NCBI GenBank assembly: GCA_001655205.1
Contig: LPNZ01008864.1
Span: forward strand, 1-26,855
Source of the DNA: Lenisia limosa
Lineage: Eukaryota; Breviatea
Direction: 5' to 3'
Length of the DNA stretch: 26,855 nucleotides
Of this stretch, positions 9,901 to 21,200 are shown in pieces. Position 1 is the stretch's first letter. Each line of letters begins with the position of its first letter. The translations under genes and the position numbers were made by a program. Below the pieces are notes generated by a model, which had not been told where the DNA came from, made no database searches, and saw only the letters and a list, made by a program, of their open reading frames with translations.

Positions 9901-12900
9901 TGAGAATGGCGCCGCCTCGGTCTTCTTATCGTCTCCGCCAAAGCTGAAGGCTGGGGGTAAATTGGAAAATTTTTGAAACAAAAACAGCCCGAAATCAACT
10001 CTGTTTGCTGGGGGGTATTTGAAATACTACAGGATTGACGGCGTATGTTCGCTTTATCGTCACGTTATCCTACCTGGTGCAGCAGAAGGGGCGTCTTCAG
10101 TCTTTTTCTCCGCTCCAAAGCTGAATGCTATTGTGTTAAAACAATAAGTATTTTAATACTGTCAATCTTCAAAATATATAGACTATAATGAACTTGGGCA
10201 TATTAATAAAATATATCATTTCACAAAAACGGAAAATCTCTCGTAAATTTATACCTGGGGCAGCAGCAGGGGCATCTTCGGTCTTCTTATCAGCTCCAAA
10301 GCTGAATGCTATTGTATTAAAAGGCCAAAAGAATAACAACACAGATCAAGGAGCTGGAAAGGATAATTAGTTTTTTTGAAAAACAAAAAAAAGGACACAC
10401 AAATTCAAAAAAACAAACTTCACCTGCTTTAAATCCTGATTGAAAGAAATTCAGTATGTTTAATGTCTGGGCATCTATTATTTAAGATACCATATTCATA
10501 CCTGGGGCAGCGGCGGGGGCATCTTCAGTCTTCTTCTCTTCGGCACCAAAGCTGAATGCTACTATGTTAGCAACCAGGATAACGATGAAATAAACAAAAT
10601 TACAAACACGTATCAAGAGCTCCAGTCAAAAGGAAACTACTCACCGGGCGCAGCAGTAGCATCAGGTGTGGGAGTCTTTAGGGCCTAACGAGTTTCAACA
10701 AATGTGACAGATTGGGGTGCTTGATGGAAGAAATATGTATTTTGATATGAAATTAACAATCACTTAGGCTCTATTAACAAAAAAAATCAGTCTTAAAACT
10801 GTTAGATTATCCCACATACGTCCTCCTTCTCAGCAGTAGCACCGAAACTGAACGTGGGGGCGGCAGCGTCCTTGGGGGCGTCGAACGAGAATCCAGGCGT
10901 TGTTGGTGTGGACTCTTCGGATTTGGGGGTAGCGTCTCCACCAAACCTGGGAATTAGAGCAGGAAGGGGAATGCGGAATATAAAAATAATTAGGGGCCAC
11001 CACGCTCCAAAAAGAAAACAAAGAAAAAAAACAAAAAAAAACAGATTTGATTTACCTCCCCCTCCCTCCCCACGAGAAAGCCGGGGCGGGGGCGTCGTCC
11101 TTGGCGGCAGCGCCAAACGAAAATGGCGCAGCCTCGGTCTTCTTATCGTCTCCGCCAAAGCTGAAGGCTGGGGGGATATTAAAAGAAAAACTGTTACCGA
11201 TCTGGAAATATTTGACATGTAGTTATACATAGTTTATACATATTTAGTAAAACCCAAATTTGTACGTTTTCCATTCCACCACCATTAGAAATACACCCTA
11301 TATACCTGGGGCAGCAGGGGCGTCTGTTTTCTTCTCATCTGGTCCTCCGAAGCTGAATGCTGTGGGGTGAGTGTATGCATATATCCAAAAAAAATGGATT
11401 GGCATCCTACAGTGAAAGGAGCAGGAAAAAGATATCAAAAAAAGACAAAAAAAAAAAAAAAAAANNNNNNNNNNNNNNNNNNNNNNNNNNNNNNNNNNNN
11501 NNNNNNNNNNNNNNNNNNNNNNNNNNNNNNNNNNNNNNNNNNNNNNNNNNNNNNNNNNNNNNNNNNNNNNNNNNNNNNNNNNNNNNNNNNNNNNNNNNNN
11601 NNNNNNNNNNNNNNNNNNNNNNNNNNNNNNNNNNNNNNNNNNNNNNNNNNNNNNNNNNNNNNNNNNNNNNNNNNNNNNNNNNNNNNNNNNNNNNNNNNNN
11701 NNNNNNNNNNNNNNNNNNNNNNNNNNNNATAGGCGCGTTGCTGGGCGTGGTTGGCTCAGCTGGCTTGGAATCGCCTCCGAAGGTGAATGATGGGGTATCG
11801 GCCTTTTCGCCGAATGAGAATGGGGCGGTGGCGGGGGTTTCTGGGCAGTTACATTTGCAGCACGCTCAAGGAGGTTGAAGAAGATTGCCAAAAGTACTGA
11901 ATTCACCTATACCTGATGGGGTGGAGGAGCCGAAAGAGAAAGCCGGGGCGGGGGCGTCGTCCTTGGNNNNNNNNNNNNNNNNNNNNNNNNNNNNNNNNNN
12001 NNNNNNNNNNNNNNNNNNNNNNNNNNNNNNNNNNNNNNNNNNNNNNNNNNNNNNNNNNNNNNNNNNNNNNNNNNNNNNNNNNNNNNNNNNNNNNGTCTCC
12101 GCCAAAGCTGAAGGCTGGGGGGTGTAAAAAACTACACAATGACTCTAATTCTATCATGTAATTAAGTATTACCATACTTCAGTACATCCCAAAGAAAAAA
12201 GCGAAGCATCCCGGGCATTTGCCTTTCTTTTATCGTGGTTCAAAAAGTGTTTCAAAGTGGATAAAAGCAAGAGCGCATACCCGGGGCTGTATCCTTTGGA
12301 GCAGAACTTCCGAAAGCGAAAGGCTCAGCAGGCTTCTCAGCGGCTCCACCGAAGGCAAAGGCAGGAGGGTCAGCGGGCTTGTCGCCGAAGGAGAAGGCTG
12401 CTGGCGATGTTAGAACGAAACATATATAACTTTGGCTTCCCAACAGTCCGAAAAAGACCGTTTAAAAATCGATATTTATCGAGGATTTATCGAGAGATTC
12501 GGCCTATTTTAGGACAATGGGGAATTGTATAACACTTCCCCTGGATTAAAAAGAAGATTTGGGTGAAAGAAGCAGACATCCCCCTCCCACGAGCTGAAGA
12601 CGCGGGTGACGCGGCCGTTTGGTCCGAACCGCCGAAAGAGAACGAAGGGGTGGCGGTGGGGGCAGCGGAGCCTCCAAAGGAGAATGCGGCCGGGGCGGCG
12701 GGTTGGGAGCCGAAAGCGTTGGTTTTGGATGAGGAGTCAGAGTCGTTGCCGAATGAGAAGGGGACTGGTGCGGCTGCAGTGGGGTAAGTTGCGATGCCAA
12801 GACCCTGGGGGCACAGCTGGCAGAAACAGAACCCCTGAACACGGGAATATTATGAAAATAATAAGCCTCTTCCTTCAGTATATCCTCAGATAGCAGTCAG

Positions 12901-13554
12901 ATTGTTCAACATCACTACAGAGACACAAAACAAGCCTTTCAAAACCTTCAAGCGCACTTAGTCCAGGGGGGTTGGAACCGAAGGGGGAGTTTGAGGGCGT
13001 AGAAGCGAAGCCGCCGGATGTCGGGGCTGGGATGGTAGTCGGACCGAACGCCCCTCCAAAACCGGGGGTGGGTGAGGCTGCACCAAAACTGCCAGGGGTT
13101 AGAAGGGAATGGCAGGAATATGAAGGTCTTATGCCAAGAAAGAGGGACAAGTAACACGGCATATATAGCTGATGCAAGACATGAATAAAAAAAAAATCTA
13201 GGATGACAAANNNNNNNNNNNNNNNNNNNNNNNNNNNNNNNNNNNNNNNNNNNNNNNNNNNNNNNNNNNNNNNNNNNNNNNNNNNNNNNNNNNNNNNNNN
13301 NNNNNNNNNNNNNNNNNNNNNNNNNNNNNNNNNNNNNNNNNNNNNNNNNNNNNNNNNNNNNNNNNNNNNNNNNNNNNNNNNNNNNNNNNNNNNNNNNNNN
13401 NAAACACACTATCAGATAAATGGTCAATAGGAATTCAATAAAACATAAGTCTTGCGCGACCTTTTATCAACAAAGTGATACAACCAACAGTGAACCATCC
13501 CCTCAATGATAAAATGGAGCCTAACCCCTTAGTTTCCCTTTGCTTACGCGCCAT
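6960..13554 (-). CDS. NUP50: NUP50/Nup2-type FG nucleoporin with C-terminal Ran-binding domain
   Basis: NUP50/Nup2 proteins are mobile nuclear-pore components that bind importin-alpha and Ran. At least 25 exons are visible. The start is a 7-nt exon (ATGGCGC, 13548-13554); the next N-terminal exon probably lies in the gap 13211-13401. The exons from 13088 to 9447 encode FG modules: TPGFGGAFG, PFSFG, PAFAFG and many AFSFG copies, with acidic KKTEDAP linkers. Then come the linker signature PEFRRDCTALNK (9191-9256) plus YVDAHVEKRPL...EDYVKQRKAL (8423-8527), matching the conserved NUP50 segment. The Ran-binding domain follows: FRAKVFKHESGTFNVVGIG and GKYRVLLRTETQ (7500-7625), IVIN (7377-7389, into a gap), FTATLFLGKD (7129-7176) and a C-terminus VRVGKADKDNIPKW...SL ending in TAG (6960-7036). 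Other exons: 12591-12773, 12281-12400, 11306-11359, 9588-9740, 8215-8286, 7980-8007, 7734-7864. About 690 residues are visible. Family is sure; a few boundaries are inferred. Confidence 0.9.
8746..9100. mobile_element. MITE-like element with 59-bp terminal inverted repeats
   Basis: The left arm 8746-8804 and the reverse complement of 9042-9100 align without indels at about 48 of 59 positions. They share GTGCAGTTTT at the outer ends and CCCTTCGGGATAAT and GTAGTTTTTC inside. The 237-bp centre is AT-rich and encodes nothing recognisable. The element sits wholly inside a NUP50 intron (8528-9190). A short inverted-repeat element in an intron fits a non-autonomous DNA transposon, but I could not define a target-site duplication: the flanks TGTGT and GTACA are only partly similar. 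A long RNA hairpin is the alternative reading. Confidence 0.6.
9298..9416. repeat. Minisatellite in a NUP50 intron
   Basis: Four imperfect tandem copies of a unit of about 20-30 bp with core CATTACTAAGATGAATAAA and variable tails, inside the NUP50 intron 9257-9446. Unit lengths vary and the copies are directly adjacent, so this is a minisatellite and not a spacer array. Confidence 0.8.
9857..12114 (-). repeat. Duplicated FG-repeat exons of the NUP50-like gene
   Basis: A 94-nt exon encoding AFSFGGDDKKTEAAPFSF and a KDDAPAPAFS end occurs at 9857-9950 and at 11074-11167, nearly identical at DNA level, with flanking intron bases also alike. A third copy is cut by the gap 11967-12094: its two ends (12095-12114 and 11937-11966) match the same exon. 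A second family of 54-57-nt exons (10074-10127, 10255-10308, 10502-10558, 11306-11359) encodes AFSFG(A/G)xxKKTEDAPxAAP. All begin in the same phase, so copies can be gained or lost without breaking the frame. Confidence 0.85.
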
Positions 13555-14022
13555 CTTGGCCTGCCAATAAGTTCTGGGACTGGATGGTGAGAAAGATACA
13601 AAAGAGAGGGTTCACAAACGGTTTTCTTCTTTTTAATCCTAGCAACACGCTTTTTGCTGCCTGTTCCGGTCATGCTTGGTGGCCCGAACTAAAGATATTG
13701 ATAAGTAAGTCTCATTTGGTAGTTAGGCATACCGCGTCCATTGTGAAATGCGATGTGACTCAATGAAGCCTAATTTATCACCCGTTCTGTAAAATATAAA
13801 CACAAATCTACGCAAGACACAACCTTATTGGCTTGAAAAAAAGGGCAAATTAACAAAAAACCGTTTCCTAATAAGAGCATGCCACGTGAGCGTAATTGTC
13901 AGCTTTCTTTGCTTTCCCACACCTCTCTAACTAAAGTATCTCTAAACCTGAAAGAAGAAGAAAAGAGAGAAGAATTGGAGAAGAATAGAGATAGAGAGAA
14001 GAAAAATTGCCCAAGAAGCAGA
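13555..14022. promoter_or_regulatory. Shared upstream interval of divergent NUP50-like and sushi-RCC1 genes
   Basis: 468 bp separate the two start codons on opposite strands, so both promoters should lie here. The last 70 bp before the plus-strand start are a purine-rich GAAGAGAGAA-type tract, probably 5' UTR. An upstream in-frame ATG at 13879 exists, but using it would bury the signal peptide behind about 48 charged residues, so I prefer 14023. No TATA or other named element is evident. Confidence 0.45.
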
Positions 14023-17000
14023 ATGATATCACTCTTCATTGCGATAGCGTGGCTCTGCCTTATCCCAAAATACACCTTCTCGCTGTAAGTTATCAGTATG
14101 TTTACTATTGAAATAATATTTAGAAGCAAACAAGTTGTTCTAACCGTTTACATTCCGATCATTCCAGCTCGGATAAAAATGAAATCAGACAAAGATTGAT
14201 TAGATTCAAGATTATTTCAACTCTTTTTATCGCTCAGATTTTCTGAGTCGTCATCTGAGGTTACTGTGAGCCTTCCAATCAAGGTTTGTTAAAATTTAAT
14301 TTGCGCCTTTTGAATAACGATTTGTGAAATACTTATCAGATAATACCTTGACTAAATCTCCCCCCCTTTTTTATTTCCTCATCTAGGCTCCGGAGGCAGT
14401 TTCTGATGACCAACTTGCTACACTTGTATGATGGGGCAAGTTGGATTCGAATTTGCTGTTTATAAAATGTATAAGGCATAAATATATGCGCATATTTTGA
14501 CAACACCATGAAATTTCGTTGGTTTTGCTTCAGATTGCCCTTATTAAACAGGGACAAGTGAAAGAGGCATCATGCTCTTCGTTACCTTTCATTCCAACTT
14601 TTGATATTGACGTCCAATGCGCGTGAGTCCTCGCTGTTTTACGTGAATGTAAAACATATTATAGAGGACATGGGCATAGTCAAAACTTATTTTGAAATAT
14701 ATGATATTACAGGACTGTTCTTAGATAAGGAGTTTAGTTTTTATTGTATTCTTCTATTTTCTTTGTCTGCCTGTGCCTCTTATCTTACTACTTAGAACTG
14801 GTGTTGACACAGTCGTATGTACATACAAGTGCCTTGATGTAGTGAGTTGGGTAGTTGAGTAATACTATACTTAAAAGCTAGCCTTAGATGAGACTGTTTT
14901 CACAATTTTAACTGTATTCAGACAAAAGAGGCGTCGGTGTCGTCATTGAACTGCACCACGGATCTGGGGTGGACGGCTATTCCTCAATGCATCGATTCGG
15001 AGGACATGTTTGTCGGTAGGCTGGCTTGGGTTAATACAATATATCAACGATACATCATAAAGGTTTGTATCTGCCTCTGCTATCACAGTTTATATTGTGA
15101 GAGTAAAAAGAAGTTCTCTTCGGATACACAAATGCTGAAGTATGTAGTGAATATATGATATGTATCTACTGTAGCCATTTGTGCGTGCAGCTTTTCAAAT
15201 TGATTATTAAGCGCACCCCATTTAAATGTAATATTTATCATTAAAATTGGTGTTTTCCATTGTGTCACTATTCTCTCTATGTGCCTTCCTCTTAAACCAA
15301 CACAGGTCATGTTCTGACATGTGGTGACAACACTTACGGACAACTTATGGATGGTACAAACGTCAACATCATGGACGACATCCAAGACGTCAGCCTCTCC
15401 ACCCCCTCACTCAGTAAGCTCTTCCTTCATGCACCTTTTCTATTCGTTTTTTGTAGCAACATTTCTAACCAAGATCGGTACAAAATAAGTTTTTACGTTT
15501 TAGAAAATGGAGTTGTGACTGCGTATTCTGGAAGACATTCAACTGCCGTTATAACCAAAGGTACTCTCTTGCACAACCCCAATTGTTTTCACACAGCCCT
15601 CCGATAGTATAACCCACCGCTGCCTGCGTGTCACTAAAATCATATACTCTCAATCATCATTCAGCCCCCCTAATATTGCCCTTTTCACTGCATCATTTCT
15701 ACTGCGACATCTCCATACAGACACGCTTATTATGACAGTTTACTTGTCAACTTCGAGAGTTTTTCCCTGCTCCAATTTAACAGCTTTGTTTTCATTCTCC
15801 CAGAAGGCACTATCATGGTCAGCGGGTCGTCCCAGTCAGCTTTTGGCTACACCTCTTACTTGCCCCGCTCTTTTGCGATCCCTGGAATTCGGTTTAAGAA
15901 GGTCTGATTGTTTTATCACTGTTATTTTGTTAAGCAAGACCTTACTTGCATGTTATTGTTTTCCATAAAAATGTTGTTCTTTTATTAATTATTCATATTT
16001 TTTGTAATAAACCTAGTTGTCGTGCGGATACCCAGGCTGCTTGGCACTGAGTAAGCAAGGGGTTGAAACAAAATAGTATAACAAATAGTCCCAATCAGAT
16101 CAATGATTCTTCATTTTTATACATTTAAATTGGTCAAGCCACTGATGGTGACGTTTACTCCTGGGGCGCCAACCCTTATAATGAACTCCTTCGTACTGAT
16201 AGCTCCTATGTACTTCCAGGAAAGGTATTTCCATGATTCAACTTTGAGATTGTTTTTTTGTTGTTAGAAATGAAAGATATAATTGAAAACTACTAATTAT
16301 CTCATTAGCTTTCTCATTTTACTGCATAGTTACAGACTATGACACATATATCTAAAATATTTAGGTTGATTTACTCTATGCTGGAGCGGAGATAAGCCCT
16401 GCTGTTGCGATCCATATCGGGACACATCATGCCTTTGTTGTCTTGGGTAGGTTATCTTGTGAGGTCAACTAGACCTATTCTGATAGTAGCTGTTTCCCCA
16501 TAGTTCATAGCTGTGAGCTCCATTCAATTTTGACACTATGACAGATAACTCATGATTCAGAAAATGGTCAGGTTGTTGGTGGTGGATACACCGGAGATCC
16601 GTCAGCAGGTCCAATTTCAACAGTGGGGAAAATGAAAGATTCACCTGAAATTGATTTTAATTGAATCAGCTTCTGCTTTGTTCCAGAAAGTTGGCTTCAC
16701 TGAATTACCATTACAGGCTCATGTGATTCCCTATCCTGAAGCTATTGTTTCTGTCAGTGACCAAAGCTACGCATCTCTTGCAGTTTCTGGTTTGCTTCTT
16801 GGTACCTCAAATATTCGTTTATGTTCGAATCCGAATAAGAAAATGTATTAGTTCATCATTAATTCACATTATTACAACCACTCTAAGTCAATTACGTACC
16901 CCTCCCCTGCCTGTCTTGGAGTACTAATGATACCTTTTTCCCAGGCCGATGTTATATCAGCCAGTGTCGTATTTGTACTCGTTGACTCACTGTTAGATGA

Positions 17001-17719
17001 CAGTAGATACCAAATATTGATGAAAATTTATGATGACCAATTCTGTAGCATCAGGCAACTGCTATGCAATGGGAAGCTATTATTCCCAAGGCGCTTGCAC
17101 GGCATCTACTGAAAGTTGGTCCACTCCTACAAAAGTCAGGGGATAAGAGTATGTTTTCCTCTAAATATAAAGACAAAGGGATAAGATGAAGTCGATCAAC
17201 GGTTTTGACTAAAAATACAAATTTGTGTGATGAACAAGGGTATCAGATTGTTTCACTTCTTAGATTGATTATGCTGTACTGAATAACAAAGTGATTACTG
17301 CCGCTACCAACCGATACGCTTCTTTCTTTATCACCAGTTTGCAAGTAATACAACCCAATTTTGGTCTATTGCGCCTGCATGTTCACAAAAACAGCAATAT
17401 TCCTTGATGGTGTTGAATAATTAACACTATTTTGTTTTTGACCCGCGGAATTGAGGCCGATTCATACATGTTTAATTGACATATAAATAGATACTGGAGA
17501 TATCTACGCCTGTGGCGCAGCAGGAACAATTGGAATGGGTGCAGCTGTTGGATCCGCAATCCCCTTGGTCATCACAAGCCAATTCCCAGAACAGGTTGCT
17601 CTTCTTAAGCATTTATCATTTTACCCAATTCTCTGTACTATTCGTTTATGATTTAGATGACGACCATTGTGACTGGTGGTCACACCACAAATTCAGTGGC
17701 GTTTTTTGGAGGTTTGTAA
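14023..17719 (+). CDS. Secreted protein: sushi-like module plus six RCC1-like repeats
   Basis: Eighteen exons keep one frame: 14023-14084, 14238-14283, 14387-14425, 14534-14622, 14796-14838, 14922-15015, 15306-15413, 15504-15560, 15804-15901, 16017-16050, 16139-16224, 16365-16446, 16561-16622, 16687-16789, 17049-17134, 17264-17336, 17491-17594 and 17657-17719 (TAA), 442 residues. Residues 1-20 are a signal peptide. Residues 63-116 hold Cys63, 78, 87, 91, 104 and 116 with LGWTAIPQC at the end, the Cys-x-Trp-x-Pro-x-Cys ending of sushi/CCP modules. RCC1-like repeats follow: HVLTCGDNTYGQL, GTIMVSG, DGDVYSWGANPYNEL, GQVVGGG, GNCYAMGSYYSQG and GDIYACGAAGTIGMG, each followed by a strand like GRHSTAVI or GGHTTNSVAFF. 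RCC1 repeats build beta-propellers, usually nuclear or cytosolic; a secreted one is unusual. Ligand unknown. The frame from exon 15 on is typical propeller; a tiny intron at 17712-17734 would instead give a longer C-terminus. Confidence 0.85.
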
Positions 17720-18279
17720 TGCGATATGTTTCAGCGGCAATGGGCTTCCTCTGTGATTGGGTACGGGCGAATAACTCTTCAGACCGCACCAGTATTTACT
17801 ATGCCCAAGGAGCAGCATACAGCGCTGACTGCCGCTCAACATCCCCATTGAACACATTCTTCAAACACTATGACAATACGGAGAGCAAGAGGCTCAAGGT
17901 AAGAGGGTTACATTGATAAAGAAGACTGACCCCAACATCATTTTGATGGCAAAATCACTTTAAGCTTAGGATTTGTCATACAGGCCATAGTTCTTTGATT
18001 TTTTTATATTATTATTATTATTATTATTGTTGTTTTTTTTTTTTNNNNNNNNNNNNNNNNNNNNNNNNNNNNNNNNNNNNNNNNNNNNNNNNNNNNNNNN
18101 NNNNNNNNNNNNNNNNNNNNNNNNNNNNNNNNNNNATACCCACCTCTCAATTCTCAAAGAAGTCTAAGAATATCTGAGCACTCAGAAATACCATCTACTG
18201 TAAAATACAATCATTGTACATAACATCCAACTACCATTATTCAAGGGGGAAAACCACCATCAACCATACCAACAAAACA
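17720..18279. other. Interval between convergent genes
   Basis: Tail-to-tail region of the sushi-RCC1 and GT31-like genes. It contains an open stretch to 17916 that is used only if the 23-nt intron is real, a (TTA)n/T-rich microsatellite at about 18009-18044, and a gap at 18045-18135. No gene seen. Confidence 0.5.
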
Positions 18280-21200
18280 CTACCTAGGATCACATGTGTT
18301 TTCGAGGGAACATTGCCACAGTTGATCAAGGGACTTTTTCGCACCGAAATTTGAAGGAAGTCCATTTTGGAGACTCAGTAATCTGGATATGGACTCAAAG
18401 TTACCTAATGGGTCAAACAATTGGGGTGAAACAGTTAAATCTGGGCAAGGCTTCACCAGTCCCAAACAGAAGAATTGCAGAAGAAACATCAGTGTAAACA
18501 CCCCTCACTTGCATTTAATAACGGAATTGTTCTCAGAAACAGTCTGTGCAGTAAATAGGGCAGTCTATTGTAGGGGTTTTTGGAGGGGCAGTGCAGCACA
18601 AGTTCAGGGTAACTCTTCCATCGATCAGGCTGAATAGTTATTGCAAGAAAAGATAATACTATTCTAAATGAAGAGGGAGGTTTACCCAAATATACTGCAC
18701 CCTGGGAGTAATAATTAATCTGATAACCACCCGGAATTTAAATCCATCCTATCATGTTGTGGTGGTGTGGGGTATCTGTTTTCCGATCCCACAGTAATAG
18801 CATTCCAAGACAAGTCAGCATTGACAACGACTCTTTGTTCGATTGGAGCACCCATAGCCCGCGGCATATTGGAGATCAGCATATCTTCTGTTGGGAGTGG
18901 CGGGAAGCAGGCAAGGGAGTGCAGGATGGGACCGGTACTGGGGTATTAGATAACCCCAACAACAAACACCCCGAAATGGGTCGCTAGTTTTAAAGATGAG
19001 AATGCAGCATGTATAGTGGTGTAGGCTGAATAATGCCATACAAGCTTACATAAAGAAATCCCCAGGGTCGTGAAGAGTCCCTTCAATGAGCAGGCGAGCG
19101 TTTCGTAATTGTGCTTGCAAAATCTGAAAAATGAGTTTTGGACAGCCAGAACTACTCAAGTCTGGGGAGGGAGCTAAGCAGAATCCCAAAGCGTACGGGC
19201 TGGATCGAAAGCAGAGATTCTCGACTGAATATAACGAAGAAGCCAAAGACATACTGGTCCGCTAAAGGGAAAGTTAGCGCAGAAAATTGCACAGAAAATT
19301 TCAAATTATACTTGCTATACGGATGATTGATATTAAAGCGGGGGTTAGCGGGAGATGAAAACAAGAAAGAGATAAAAAGATATATCTGGTATCTCATTTA
19401 CTATACCTGTGTCATAATCAAACGAAGCCCTTCCCACAGTTCGAGAAGTGGAAGGCATTAAAGTCTATGTGATATCGGAAATTCTCGTCTCGATCGGGTT
19501 TATCATACCTGAACTGTCAAGCAAATGAGATGTATACTGATATAACGATACTGGTGACTCTGAAAACAAAGTATTATCACATTCATGCCAAATGAAGGGT
19601 TTAGAGACGAATGAAACTACCACACATAAAATATGTACTATCCTAAGTACATGTGATGATAGCCAATAAGGGTTCTTGATTTGAAATTTCCTCTGGCAAC
19701 AGCAGAGAAATAAGATGGCAAGTGCACAAAGACGTCAGAATCAATCTAGAGTATCATTCGAGATAGCTTCGGTGCATGATTGATGACCAATTATCTTTAT
19801 TGAGGAATAGACAAAAAAGAGTGTTTTGGGTATTGCTTTCCGTTAAGGATCGCTTCATTTCCACAAACTATCATGTATTCTATCACAAACGATGAGCATA
19901 CCTTCAGATAATAATGTGCTTTTGGGAAGCTTGTCAAAATAGTATTGTAAACAGCAGAAGCCTGAACATCAAGGAAATTAAAAGTTGTTTACCAAGTATC
20001 GGACGGATATTATCTATCGTATGCAAACTACTAATCATAGTATCTGATTAATACGATAAATCCCATGGATGCTAAGACTTTGATCAAGACTTACAATGAT
20101 CAGCGGATATTATGCAATACGTATGGTAATAAGCTAACTAAAATGACTCATATTGTTAGACACATGACAAACCTTGAAAAGAAGGAAGCGAAGTCCTTCG
20201 GGGATTTGTAACTGTGTGACATCTCCATGGATGTGGTTCTCCATTTGAAGTGAACGAGAAAGTTCAAGACAGTATTCACTATCTGGTTCCTTGGAACACT
20301 CTTCAGTGATTCCTACAATGAAGATATGGTTGTAGCATTGCCTAGACAATCAGAATATTGTAACCTTATTGGGTTTTTTTTTGAACAATACAATGGTCAA
20401 AATACCGCTTTGCAAAATCAAAACAATGAAGCTTATTTATGAATTCTGTCTGTACTTGGGCAAAGATCGAAATCCAAAAAGCAAACCTGGGAGCAACAAC
20501 AGAAAGAAGCGTATCACGAACAATCTGTCGCTTCAAGAAATCCCCAGGCAGGGTCGGTATCCCGACAGCAAACGGGCAGTTGCTATTCATATTCGCCACT
20601 TTCCAGGGGCTAACTGAGTGCATGAGAGGGGCTATTGAATGGTGCAAAGGCCCTTAACTTGATACATATGAAAGAAATGAGAATCGGAGTAAGAATATGA
20701 TTGGGCTTACACGTGCCACAAGCATGAATTTCACAATCGATAAATTATGAACGTCTCTCTAAAAATAGGAAATAAGACCCATGTTTTGATGACCTTCCTA
20801 CCTTCTTCACTGTTCTTCTTCATATAGTCTAGCAGGCTGGCGCCATCCTGGAATAATTGGCGGGAGGGGTCTAAGATGTTATTGTTCAATAACTGGGTAA
20901 TAGGAAATCACACACAAAAACGATCCTACCATTCCAATTATTTTTGGTTCCTCTTAGAACTGATTTCACAAATTTGACTTCCAACTTATCTGGTTCAATA
21001 GGCTCAGAGAAACGCTCTTCCTCACGTGGATAGCCTGTGAAAATTATAGAACATCTCTGAAAAAAAATCATTTTTTTCGATGATACAACACATTAACATG
21101 TTATCTAATCTATCCCACAGACTGGTGTAGTAGCTTAGTAGATCAGAGTAAATGTCGCTGGGAGATCCGAAAATTTGGTTTTCGAATATGGTATTATTAA

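Noticed and set aside
13879-14022. Upstream in-frame ATG as start of the sushi-RCC1 gene
   Set aside because: It would add about 48 highly charged residues before a clear signal peptide; the purine-rich stretch looks like 5' UTR.
17512-17916. 134-codon plus-strand open frame as a gene of its own
   Set aside because: It is another frame across the last two propeller exons and their introns; the propeller frame has matching phases and the RCC1 motifs.
20369-20657. Plus-strand open frames of 72-82 codons
   Set aside because: They are antisense shadows of the GT31-like exon 20487-20613 and its intron.
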